This document shows, in pieces, positions 1 to 5,887 of a DNA stretch of 6,881 nucleotides (within the stretch, counting starts at the first letter, position 1; every line of letters starts with the position of its first letter). Location: positions 1 through 6,881 of the forward strand of contig JAAUQA010000169.1 of NCBI GenBank assembly GCA_012032855.1, written 5' to 3'. A model generated the notes under the pieces. The model made no database searches. It saw only the letters and a program-made list of their open reading frames with translations, and was not told the DNA's origin. The stretch is from Candidatus Competibacteraceae bacterium (lineage in GTDB: Bacteria; Pseudomonadota; Gammaproteobacteria; Competibacterales; Competibacteraceae). The translations under genes were made by a program, and so were the position numbers.

Positions 1-8
1 ACGATATC

Positions 9-386
9 GTGCTAAAAGAACTTTTGGTGCATCTAAGTGAATTTGCAAGTAAGGATCGTTATGTTTACATGAATAGAATTTCAGATGAAGCATCAACAGG
101 AAAATGGCTATCACATCGTTGGGGGGAAATCGAAGCCGCTATAATACCTTTTAATCAAGCAATTCAAATGATTGAAAATGGCCAAGAACGGGAGTACACA
201 GCAAAAATATCAACAAGTCTTGTAGTTGTTATAGAGTGGTTGTTAGGTGCGTTATGCAGGACAATCACGCTCGGCAAAATGGATTCTGATTCAAATAGCG
301 TAGGGACGTTATTACATGATTTTATTATAAGAGAATCTGAGTTGGGAACGCGTAAATACGAGCTTTTTGGATATTCGCCCGTATGA
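9..386 (+). CDS. Hypothetical protein, AT-rich, possibly 5'-partial
   Basis: I do not recognise this 125-residue protein. It begins at a GTG, but the frame stays open back to the window edge (codons GAT ATC precede the GTG), so the true start may lie outside. An internal ATG at 69 is another possible start. The protein is mixed charged and hydrophobic, with one moderately hydrophobic stretch around residues 70-85 (VVVIEWLLGALC), too short and too isolated to call a membrane segment with confidence. No signal peptide or catalytic motif is visible. The DNA is clearly more AT-rich than the genes from 1377 onward, and an IS-like repeat cluster lies about 550 bases downstream, so I infer horizontally acquired DNA. 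An antisense frame over 164-439 begins like a lipoprotein (LLCAC) but is more likely a shadow. Confidence 0.5.
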   Translation: MLKELLVHLSEFASKDRYVYMNRISDEASTGKWLSHRWGEIEAAIIPFNQAIQMIENGQEREYTAKISTSLVVVIEWLLGALCRTITLGKMDSDSNSVGTLLHDFIIRESELGTRKYELFGYSPV

Positions 387-529
387 GAGCAAGCGCATAA
401 CAGCATGCCGCTGAGCATAATTGCTAGGTTCCTCTGCACCCGGTCTTATTGTTGAAGCTGGATGTCTTGCGCAATCCGTCTTTTATGACGAAACAGGCAA
501 AACAGACGTGCCATTTTTGCGCGAGTGCA
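387..529. other. Intergenic region between convergent hypothetical genes
   Basis: This gap separates the plus-strand gene ending at 386 from the minus-strand gene whose stop codon is at 530. I see no convincing open frame, tRNA or T-tailed terminator hairpin. The sequence GCATAAC just after the first gene recalls one end of an integron attC site, but I found no matching GTTRRRY end. Confidence 0.35.
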
Positions 530-793
530 TCAATGAAGCGGCAATGCGTTATCGTTAAAATGCCCTGAAATCCAGGTCGTAGCGATAAACAGCGCACCTA
601 AAACTATATCTGGATCGACCTCGCCTTGGCTCACTTGTCCAGCCACCGTAATCAAGGCTGTCATCACTTGCTGAGGAGGCATCATTTGGACCAACAGTCT
701 GCTAGGATTCTGGCCCTTTTCAATCAAATCTAATATCTCCACCGCACTTTGGTAAGCAGCGTCAGACAAGGCATAGCCTATAGTTTCGCCCAT
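530..793 (-). CDS. Small hypothetical protein (87 aa)
   Basis: I do not recognise the family. The protein is 87 residues, acidic and probably soluble and helical. It opens MGETIGYALSDAAYQSAVEI, has an MMPPQQ segment near residues 37-42, and a hydrophobic stretch near 63-75 (VLGALFIATTWIS). The ATG at 793 (minus strand) is supported by a GAGG ribosome binding site (complement of 802-805) eight bases upstream. The start also overlaps an upstream in-frame stop as TAATG, the arrangement of a translationally coupled second gene. The upstream frame on the minus strand (about 794-850) is open for only about twenty codons, so the partner gene is either decayed or interrupted by an indel. The gene may be part of a mobile or toxin-antitoxin-like module, but nothing in the sequence proves that. 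Confidence 0.5.
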   Translation of the reverse strand: MGETIGYALSDAAYQSAVEILDLIEKGQNPSRLLVQMMPPQQVMTALITVAGQVSQGEVDPDIVLGALFIATTWISGHFNDNALPLH

Positions 794-909
794 TACTCCA
801 TCCTCACTGTACCGGCCAAACCCACGGCAGCGGCGGCCAAATCAAAGCGGATTTCTGCTTAATCACATCCCGGTCGAAACCAGTCTCCTTTTTGCGATTT
901 GGGACTAAC
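794..909 (-). other. Possible decayed coding remnant upstream of the 87-aa gene
   Basis: On the minus strand two short frames abut here. One reads roughly ETGFDRDVIKQKSA. The other, one base out of phase, ends LAAAAVGLAGTVRME with a TAA that overlaps the ATG of the downstream 87-residue gene (TAATG). The stop-start overlap suggests that a longer gene once preceded it. Either it is now a remnant, or it is split by a single-base indel like other genes in this window. I cannot name a family. Confidence 0.2.
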
Positions 910-982
910 TGACCAAATGGGCCAAAATGAACCACTTCGGTTCAACATGAACCGTTACCCAGTCAAATTGAACCGCTGGTAG
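910..982. repeat. Tandem ~20-bp repeats resembling an IS21-family terminus
   Basis: The hexamer TGAACC recurs at 928-933, 948-953 and 969-974, spaced 20 and 21 bases, each preceded by an A-rich CAAA/CAAC-like stretch. A degenerate fourth unit (TGACCA, 910-915) sits 18 bases before the first. Multiple short repeats of this spacing at the ends are a known trait of IS21-family elements, where they act as transposase binding sites, and motifs like 'TGAACCACTT' are familiar there. No istA or istB gene is visible nearby, so this would be a solo end or relic. Assignment to IS21 is inference; the repeat itself is directly visible. Confidence 0.45.
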
Positions 983-1261
983 CTGTGAATGATCGTGGAG
1001 TGAGTGATTCCATCCCACGGCATCTGGATAATGCAGCGCTCAGGTTGTACCAGTTTCCAAAATTGCTGATGTATCGAGCGGACTAAAATTGAAGGTTCCA
1101 GACCGTTCAAAACACTGCAAACTTGGCGGCGAAGGATAATGATTAAATAGCAACGCTGGTTTACCTTACGTCAAGCGGGTAGAATCGCCCGACTAAAGCT
1201 GTTTGGACTGCTTCTGAACGACACGAGTAAGTTAATGCGAAGCCGTGCAGATGCCCCGGAT

Positions 1262-1284
1262 CCTGATAGCTGTCGGGTATCAGG
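1262..1284 (+). other. Perfect 7-bp hairpin in the FabH-like gene leader
   Basis: CCTGATA (1262-1268) pairs perfectly with TATCAGG (1278-1284) around a nine-base loop. The 3' arm overlaps a second, weaker self-complementary run AGGCTCAAGCCT (1282-1293), so the two folds would compete. No T-tract follows, so it is not a simple intrinsic terminator. Confidence 0.4.
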
Positions 1285-1311
1285 CTCAAGCCTACCCATG
1301 ATGTCCCAAGG

Positions 1312-1328
1312 CTCTGCCGATCGCAGAG
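1312..1328 (+). other. 6-bp hairpin in the FabH-like gene leader
   Basis: CTCTGC (1312-1317) pairs with GCAGAG (1323-1328) around a five-base loop, 48 bases before the GTG start at 1377. Only CTTT follows the stem, a poor match to a terminator tail. Confidence 0.35.
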
Positions 1329-1364
1329 TCTTTCATCCATCACGCTATTGCGATCAAGAAATAT

Positions 1365-1371
1365 AGAGGGG
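1365..1371 (+). promoter_or_regulatory. Ribosome binding site fixing the GTG start at 1377
   Basis: AGAGGGG lies five bases before the GTG at 1377. It supports this start over the internal ATG at 1588, which has no comparable site and would remove the conserved N-terminal region of the enzyme. Confidence 0.6.
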
Positions 1372-1376
1372 CCAGT

Positions 1377-2505
1377 GTGCAAAAAAGAACCATCGTTATC
1401 AGCGGAACGGGGCTTTATGACCCCCCCATTCCATCAGCAACGAAGAGCTGGTGATCGCTTTCAACACTTTCGTGCAACAGTATAACCAACGCAATCAAAC
1501 CTTGATCGAAGCCGGCGACTGGAACCTCTGCAGGAATCCAGTCCTGAATTCATAGAGAAAGCCTCCGGTATTCTGAACCGCCGGGTTATGGATAAGGCAG
1601 GAATTTTAGATCCGGAACGCATGTGTCCCTATCTACCCCAGCGTGCTAACGAAGAATTATCCATTCAAGCGGAAATGGCGGTTGCCGCGGCTCGGGATGC
1701 GTTAAGTGCGGCGAATAAAACCGCCGCTGACGTGGATGCCGTGCTGGTAGCCTGCTCCAACATGCAGCGGGCTTATCCGGCGATGGCGATTGAGGTGCAG
1801 AACGCGTTGGGCATTACCGGGTTCGGTTTTGATATGAACGTGGCGTGTTCCTCAGCTACTTTCGGTATCCAAACGGCTGTGGATATGTTGCGTAACGACA
1901 GTGCGCGCTGCGTATTGATGGTCAATCCGGAGATTTGCTCGGGGCATTTGAATTTTCGGGACAGAGATTGCCATTTTATCTTTGGCGATGTGTGCACCGC
2001 AGTTATTTTAGAAAGCACCGAAACCTGTACCGCCAAGGAAGAGGTCTACGAAGTTCTCGGTACCAAGTTACTGACCCAATTCTCTAATAATATCCGCAAT
2101 AACGCAGGCTTTCTGAATCGTGCTGAAGCGCCTACCGAGGTTACAGAGAGGCTGTTTGTGCAGCAAGGCCGCAAGGTGTTTAAAGAAGTGTCACCCGCAG
2201 TGGCGGGTTTGATCAAGGATCATCTGGATGAATTAGGCTTGACCGCCAGCGACTTACAACGCTTTTGGCTGCATCAAGCCAACCTCAATATGAACCAACT
2301 GATTATTCGCAAAGTCCTAAACCGCGACCCCAAGCCGGATGAGGCCCCTATAGTGCTCGACGAATACGCCAATACCAGTTCAGCCGGTTCCATTATCGCG
2401 TTCCATAAGTACAGACAGGATCTGGATGTCGGCCAGTTGGGGCTCATCTGTTCTTTCGGTGCGGGCTATTCCGTGGGAAACGTGATTGTTCGAAAAATCC
2501 GCTGA
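1377..2505 (+). CDS. Beta-ketoacyl-ACP synthase III (FabH-like), two apparent frameshifts
   Basis: This is a thiolase-fold condensing enzyme that would join an acyl-CoA or acyl starter to malonyl-ACP in the cytoplasm. The uninterrupted part (1588-2505) carries the full FabH triad: Cys in NVACSSATF, His in LHQAN and Asn in YANTSSAGS (about C158, H300 and N333 after correction), plus the C-terminal [13 protein letters not shown]. Upstream, reading starts at GTG 1377 as [13 protein letters not shown]. It shifts one base at the C7 run 1421-1427, continues as [18 protein letters not shown], then shifts again near 1515-1521 into [20 protein letters not shown] and joins the main frame. Restoring one base at each point gives about 376 residues, matching the roughly 370-residue FabH-like family with DPERM near one third of its length, which is longer than classical FabH (about 317). 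The gene stands alone, convergent with iscR, with no fab operon around it, so a specialised role in starter or secondary lipid synthesis is possible. The family call is firm; the substrate is unknown. Confidence 0.85.
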
Positions 2506-2594
2506 CCGTGCGATCAGCAGGTTGCTACCTAAGCCCGCAGCAGAACGTTCTTGTCAGGTTGGAAGGTTTGCGTGTTCAAGGACGAGCCGTAAGT
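2506..2594. other. Convergent intergenic region, FabH-like gene / iscR
   Basis: Both flanking genes end here. The only inverted repeat I see is imperfect (ACGTTCTTG near 2546 with CAAGGACG near 2578, long loop). There is no clean bidirectional terminator. Confidence 0.3.
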
Positions 2595-3071
2595 CTATGC
2601 GGCTGCCGTATCCGGAGCAGGTTGTTCGCGCATATGAATAGTTTCCTGGCGATGGATAACCTCTCTCACACGAGGGCGTTCCACAAACTGGGCTAAGGTA
2701 ATGCCTTCCAGGAAGGAAAAGATTTGCTGGCTCAGCTCACTCCACAGTTCGTGCGTCAAACAGCGCCGTCCTTCCTGACAGTTTTCTCGGCCACCGCAGC
2801 GGGTGGCGTCCAGCTTCTCATCTACGGCGGTGATGATTTCCGCTACCGTGACTTGCTCAGCCGAACGGGCCAATCGATAACCCCCGCCCGGACCGCGTAC
2901 CCCTTCTACCAAACCGCTTTTGCGCAACTTGGCGAATAACTGCTCCAAGTAAGACAAGGATATGCCCTGACATTGGGAAATTTCAGACAGGGTCACAGGA
3001 CCGTATTTGTCATGAATCGCGAGATCCATCATTGCGGTAACCGCATAACGACCTTTGGTGGACAGCTTCAT
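2595..3071 (-). CDS. iscR: Fe-S cluster-responsive transcriptional regulator IscR (Rrf2 family)
   Basis: This 158-residue Rrf2-family winged-helix regulator binds a [2Fe-2S] cluster and controls Fe-S assembly genes, repressing its own promoter when the cluster is loaded. The N-terminus ([18 protein letters not shown]) and the recognition region ([20 protein letters not shown], then [10 protein letters not shown], about residues 36-66) closely follow E. coli IscR. The cluster ligands C92, C98, C104 and H107 are all present at the same positions as in E. coli, so cluster binding is expected. The length matches the family (about 160). The ATG at 3071 has an AGG ribosome binding site (complement of 3080-3082) eight bases upstream. 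The usual iscS-iscU-iscA genes do not follow: the next gene is a convergent condensing enzyme, so iscR is detached from the isc operon here. A promoter with an IscR-like operator lies upstream, implying autoregulation. Confidence 0.95.
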   Translation of the reverse strand: MKLSTKGRYAVTAMMDLAIHDKYGPVTLSEISQCQGISLSYLEQLFAKLRKSGLVEGVRGPGGGYRLARSAEQVTVAEIITAVDEKLDATRCGGRENCQEGRRCLTHELWSELSQQIFSFLEGITLAQFVERPRVREVIHRQETIHMREQPAPDTAAA

Positions 3072-3147
3072 GGTGTTAACCTGCTAGCGTTGTTTGGGAA
3101 ACCCGACGAGGGCTGGAGATCAGATACTTTCTGCCAGATTGAAGCAA

Positions 3148-3178
3148 AGTATAATATCCTAGCAATTTGGTCAACTAA
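3148..3178 (-). promoter_or_regulatory. iscR promoter with IscR type 1-like operator
   Basis: Read on the minus strand, TTGACC (complement of 3169-3174) and TATACT (complement of 3148-3153) form a -35/-10 pair with a short 15-base spacer. The 25 bases over 3154-3178 match the E. coli type 1 IscR consensus (ATASYYGACTRWWWYAGTCRRSTAT, recalled) at about 19 of 25 positions by eye, with the GAC half stronger than the other. The operator covers the -35 and spacer, as expected for [2Fe-2S]-IscR autorepression. Start codon distance is about 75 bases. Confidence 0.6.
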
Positions 3179-3282
3179 TATTGTGAGCTCGACTGCGAGC
3201 AAGCCGCCAAAGGTCAGCGCATGAATTTGTTGCGAAGGGGTACGGTGGGTGGATAAAGGGATCGGGATGGATTGACGCCGTG
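3179..3282. other. Intergenic region between iscR promoter and DUF1249 gene end
   Basis: A small hairpin GCTCG-actg-CGAGC (3187-3200) lies just upstream of the iscR promoter and downstream of the minus-strand DUF1249 gene. It could help end that transcript, but no T-tract follows on the minus strand. I see no gene here. Confidence 0.3.
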
Positions 3283-3746
3283 TTAACGCGCCTCTCCAAA
3301 CCGATGTCCCTGATGTAAGCAGTAGTTCAACCACTTATAGAGAAAGCGGTTGACATGCCAACGGGCGCGGAGCGGGGTTTTTCCCATTCATGCTCTGCAG
3401 CCCGGAATTCAGGCCGATGCCGTAACTGGGCCGCCATCACCTCGGCTAAGCGCGCATCATGATATACGCGGATCCGCAAATCGGGTTCCGCCACCTCGCT
3501 CTGGTCCCGCGCAAAGTAATACGTCAGCGATAACTCGGTGGTGTAGCGAAACGAATCAAGCACTTCCAGGTGCAGGCTTAAACCGCTTGGTACATAAGAT
3601 ACACAAGGGACATGCGCCGACGGCAACACGGGAGCCAGCCGACGGATACCGATGTAATTGCGCTCGTACAGGTCCATGAGACCGGCAAATGTGCCCGGCG
3701 CATTGTGCAACCGCGCGTAGAGATCAGCATCTCGGGTTAGAATCAT
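3283..3746 (-). CDS. DUF1249 family protein (YqiB-like), one apparent frameshift
   Basis: This is a gammaproteobacterial DUF1249 protein of unknown biochemical role, related to E. coli YqiB. Visible family marks are LMDLYERNYIGIRRL (about residues 23-37), DSFRYTTELSLTYYF (about 64-78) and IRVYHDARLAEVM (about 92-104). In the first frame the protein then ends in an unrelated tail at 3327. One base out of phase the reading continues as VNRFLYKWLNYCLHQGHRF to a TAA at 3283-3285, which matches the conserved family C-terminus (NxFLxxWLxYCLxxG). The shift falls at the run AAAAACCCC (complement of 3374-3382), so one missing A or C explains it. Corrected length is about 154 residues, against about 140 in E. 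coli. The start is the ATG at 3746, with only a weak ribosome binding site. In many gammaproteobacteria this gene sits beside cpdA and nudF, neither of which is here. Confidence 0.85.
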
Positions 3747-3772
3747 GCCGAACTCTGTGCCGTAAGGTCTAT

Positions 3773-3788
3773 GCCTATTGCTATAGGC
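3773..3788. other. Perfect 6-bp inverted repeat, possible operator
   Basis: GCCTAT (3773-3778) and ATAGGC (3783-3788) flank a four-base spacer, 27 bases upstream of the DUF1249 start. With no T-tract on either strand a terminator is unlikely. A protein-binding palindrome or a short leader hairpin is possible. Confidence 0.3.
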
Positions 3789-3890
3789 GTGGGTCGAGCA
3801 TCCACTACATTCATGGGTACGTTACTCTTGCTCGCAAACGGGATTGCATTTCAGGGTTGAAGTGACGCTCTTAATTTAGGGTTCTGTCGT

Positions 3891-3896
3891 TATAAT
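3891..3896 (+). promoter_or_regulatory. Candidate -10 element for the ump operon
   Basis: A perfect TATAAT lies at 3891-3896. No good -35 sits at 17 bases (3868-3873 is CTCTTA); TTAATT at 3871-3876 and TTGAAG at 3857-3862 are badly spaced. Initiation near 3903 would rule out starts at 3896-3904 for umpA and favour ATG 3953 or TTG 3971. Confidence 0.4.
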
Positions 3897-3952
3897 TGCA
3901 AATGCTCACATGCAGCGTATCCATTCTGCGGCGTGCAAGCACTGACCACACC

Positions 3953-4704
3953 ATGATAGCGGGGGATAGGTTGAGAAAATCGTTGTTCGGCCTGTTCAAA
4001 GCCCTGTTGGGTAGCGTGCGGGATCTGTTGCCCATTATGCTGGTCATCGTTTTTTTCAATTTTTCGTCCTGCAACAACCCTTGCCCAATCTACCCGATCT
4101 CTTGCTGGGAACCGTGTTGGTGATCCTGGGGCTGACCTTTTTTATTTTTGGCTTGGAAATGGGGTTGTTTCCTATCGGTGAGTCGATGGCTTATGCCTTC
4201 GCCCGCAAAGGCAGCCTAGTCTGGTTGCTACTGTTCGCTTTTGCGCTGGGATTCGGTACCACGGTCGCCGAACCGGCGCTGATCGCGGTGGCGGACGAAG
4301 CAGCTCAGGTCGCCGCAGAGGGCGGAGTTATCGCGCTGGGTACGGATAGCCAGGAGGACTACGCCTGGGGATTGCGACTCACGGTCGCCCTGTCGGTCGG
4401 CGCCGCAATTGTCTTAGGCGTGTTTCGGATTCTCAAAGGGTGGCCGATTCATTGGATGATCATCGCAGGCTACGTCACCGTGTTGATTATGACGATGTTC
4501 GCGCCCGAGGAAATTGTCGGTATCGCTTATGATTCGGGTGGCGTGACCACCTCGACCATCACGGTGCCTTTAGTGACCGCTTTGGGGGTGGGGTTGGCTT
4601 CAGCGATTCGGGGACGCAATCCGCTGATCGACGGTTTCGGCCTAATTGCCTTTGCCTCATTGCTACCCATGATTTTCGTGATGGCTTATGGGATGATGAT
4701 TTGA
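3953..4704 (+). CDS. umpA: DUF1538 membrane protein, UmpA-like antiporter subunit, one apparent frameshift
   Basis: This is a polytopic inner-membrane protein of the DUF1538 family. A DUF1538 pair from Halomonas was reported as a two-component Na+(Li+,K+)/H+ antiporter (recalled), so cation/proton exchange is the likely role. Reading from ATG 3953 runs through [12 protein letters not shown] to a T7 tract (4050-4056) and then goes out of phase. Adding one T gives [19 protein letters not shown] and joins the long frame that is open from 4081. The join is confirmed by umpB, which has FQLFVLRQPIPNL at the same place. Corrected length is about 250 residues. Conserved marks are TTVAEP (about 103-108), [10 protein letters not shown] (about 193-202) and [14 protein letters not shown] (about 223-236); E107 and D194 are candidate ion-coupling residues by inference. 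Compared with UmpB it has about 11 extra residues after TTVAEP. An alternative start is TTG 3971, which has a GGGGG site (3961-3965) five bases upstream. The stop overlaps the umpB start. Confidence 0.85.
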
Positions 4705-5513
4705 TGGTGATGGAGTTACTATTTGATCTAGCCGCAACGTTGCTTGGGACCGTTAAGGACGTGCTGCCGATTGCCTTGATTATCCTGGGTTTTCAATTGT
4801 TCGTATTACGTCAACCCATCCCCAATTTAAGCCGAGTGATTATCGGCTTCATTTACGTGCTACTGGGTTTGTCGTTCTTTCTGCTGGGCTTGGAGCGCGC
4901 CTTGTTTCCGTTGGGACGGCTGATGGCGGAACAGCTGACCGCGATTCAAACCGCTACGGATGGGGTGCTCAGCGTGCAGTGGGCCGATTATTACTGGGTG
5001 TATCTGTTCGCCCTGGCCATCGGCTTCAGTACCACCATAGCCGAACCCTCCTTGATCGCGGTGGCTTTGAAAGCCAATCAAGTGTCGGGCGGCACCATCG
5101 GTGTTTGGGGGCTGCGTATCGCGGTAGCGATCGGTGTCGCCTTGGGCATCAGTCTTGGTACTTTGCGTATCGTCATCGGCGCTCCCATCCACTGGTTTAT
5201 CATCACCGGCTATGTGTTCGTCGTCATTCAAACGTTTTTCGCCCCCAAGCTGATCGTCCCGTTGGCTTACGACTCCGGTGGGGTGACTACGTCTACTGTG
5301 ACAGTCCCCTTGGTAACCGCTTTAGGATTGGGATTGGCCGAGTCCGTGCCCGGCAGAAATCCACTGATCGATGGCTTCGGCCTCATTGCTTTTGCGAGTT
5401 TATTTCCCATGATTACAGTTATGGCATATGCCCAATTGTCCGAATATCGTCACCTGCGGGCAGTGCGCTCGCGACAGGCCGGCGTTAAGTCGGACCCGGC
5501 GGATACCGATTAA
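4704..5513 (+). CDS. umpB: DUF1538 membrane protein, UmpB-like antiporter subunit
   Basis: This is the second DUF1538 membrane protein, intact, about 269 residues, clearly paralogous to the gene before it. Matching blocks are LLGTVKDVLPIALIILGFQ (about 13-31), TTIAEPSLIAVA (about 110-121), [20 protein letters not shown] (about 189-208) and [18 protein letters not shown] (about 219-236). Several hydrophobic segments of membrane-spanning length lie between them. The start ATG at 4704 shares one base with the umpA TGA (TGATG), which implies translational coupling and roughly equal amounts of the two subunits; ATG 4710 is an alternative. It differs from UmpA in a polar C-terminal tail of about 28 residues (from LSEYRHLRAV) that could face the cytoplasm and contact the soluble partners encoded next; that is inference. 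In the Halomonas system both subunits were needed for antiport (recalled), so the two genes probably form one transporter. Confidence 0.9.
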   Translation: MVMELLFDLAATLLGTVKDVLPIALIILGFQLFVLRQPIPNLSRVIIGFIYVLLGLSFFLLGLERALFPLGRLMAEQLTAIQTATDGVLSVQWADYYWVYLFALAIGFSTTIAEPSLIAVALKANQVSGGTIGVWGLRIAVAIGVALGISLGTLRIVIGAPIHWFIITGYVFVVIQTFFAPKLIVPLAYDSGGVTTSTVTVPLVTALGLGLAESVPGRNPLIDGFGLIAFASLFPMITVMAYAQLSEYRHLRAVRSRQAGVKSDPADTD

Positions 5514-5536
5514 GTAGCTACACAGGTAAATCAGCG

Positions 5537-5887
5537 ATGCACTTCAAATTGATTATCGCTTTTGTCGATGAAACCAAGACCACTGAAATTATGGACGCGG
5601 CTCGTAATGCCGGCGCCACCGGTGCGACGGTTATCAATCACGCCCGAGGGGAAGGCTTGGAGCAAGCCAAGACATTTCTCGGGCTGCGGCTGGAGACCAC
5701 CCGTGATGTACTCCTGATGCTGGTCGAGGAGCACCGGAGTCGCAACATCCTGGAAACCATCAATCGGGCAGGAGAATTCAACGAAAAACCGGGCACGGGG
5801 ATCGCCGTGCAAATCGACGTGGAAGATGCTGTTGGCGTGGCGCACCAAGTAAAAACATTGTCCACTACCGTGGCGGAGCAAGTATGA
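5537..5887 (+). CDS. P-II-like signalling protein
   Basis: This 116-residue protein has the ferredoxin-like P-II fold pattern: strand MHFKLIIAFV, helix TTEIMDAARNAG, then GATGATVI, strand RDVLLMLVEE, helix RSRNILETINRAG, and a B-loop-like NEKPGTGIAVQIDVEDAV (about 82-99). P-II proteins are trimers that bind adenine nucleotides and gate transporters or enzymes through the T-loop. Here the T-loop region (about 34-56) is shorter than in GlnB and lacks the uridylylated tyrosine and the GRQKG context. In the B-loop K84, G86 and G88 are kept, but the second lysine of the GlnB pattern is replaced by isoleucine. It is therefore better seen as a dedicated P-II-like regulator than as GlnB or GlnK. The start ATG 5537 has AGG (5524-5526) ten bases upstream, and the gene follows umpB by 23 bases. 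Its stop overlaps the next gene as ATGA. I infer that it regulates the DUF1538 pair. Confidence 0.8.
   Translation: MHFKLIIAFVDETKTTEIMDAARNAGATGATVINHARGEGLEQAKTFLGLRLETTRDVLLMLVEEHRSRNILETINRAGEFNEKPGTGIAVQIDVEDAVGVAHQVKTLSTTVAEQV

Larger units (their letters stand above)
983..1376. other. Long non-coding stretch with hairpins upstream of the FabH-like gene
   Basis: Nearly 400 bases carry no frame I would defend. A minus-strand frame of 73 codons over 1161-1382 shows no recognisable motif and overlaps perfect inverted repeats, so I do not call it. The 3' half holds clear hairpins, listed separately, and could be the transcribed leader of the downstream gene or a structured RNA. I see no convincing paired -35/-10 promoter. 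Confidence 0.4.
3747..3952. other. Divergent intergenic region, DUF1249 gene / ump operon
   Basis: About 200 bases separate the divergently transcribed DUF1249 gene and umpA. The region holds one perfect hairpin near the DUF1249 start and a consensus -10 element facing umpA; both are listed separately. No open frame here is convincing. Confidence 0.4.

Noticed and set aside
164..439. Minus-strand frame with a lipoprotein-like start (MLLCAC)
   Set aside because: It lies opposite the plus-strand gene at 9-386 for most of its length, starts at a GTG with no clear binding site, and the rest of the protein has no recognisable features. The lipobox-like motif is probably chance, although I cannot exclude it.
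387..480. Possible integron attC site after the first gene
   Set aside because: GCATAAC fits one core site, but no matching GTTRRRY core or paired inner arms are visible, and the next gene is in the opposite orientation.
1161..1382. Minus-strand frame of 73 codons
   Set aside because: It covers perfect inverted repeats and the 5' end of the FabH-like gene and shows no family motif. A structured non-coding leader explains the region better.
2508..2939. Short plus-strand frames opposite iscR
   Set aside because: These are antisense shadows; iscR is conserved along its whole length on the minus strand.
3068..3334. Minus-strand frame across the iscR upstream region
   Set aside because: It overlaps the iscR promoter and the DUF1249 C-terminus in another phase. 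The DUF1249 continuation ending at 3283 explains the only coding signal there.
4860..5231. Minus-strand frame rich in Asp, Gln and Gly
   Set aside because: It is the antisense shadow of umpB; its low-complexity composition mirrors membrane-protein codons.
4979..5488. Second plus-strand frame inside umpB
   Set aside because: It is rich in Arg, His and Ser, the usual out-of-phase image of a GC-richer membrane gene. The umpB frame is clearly the real one.
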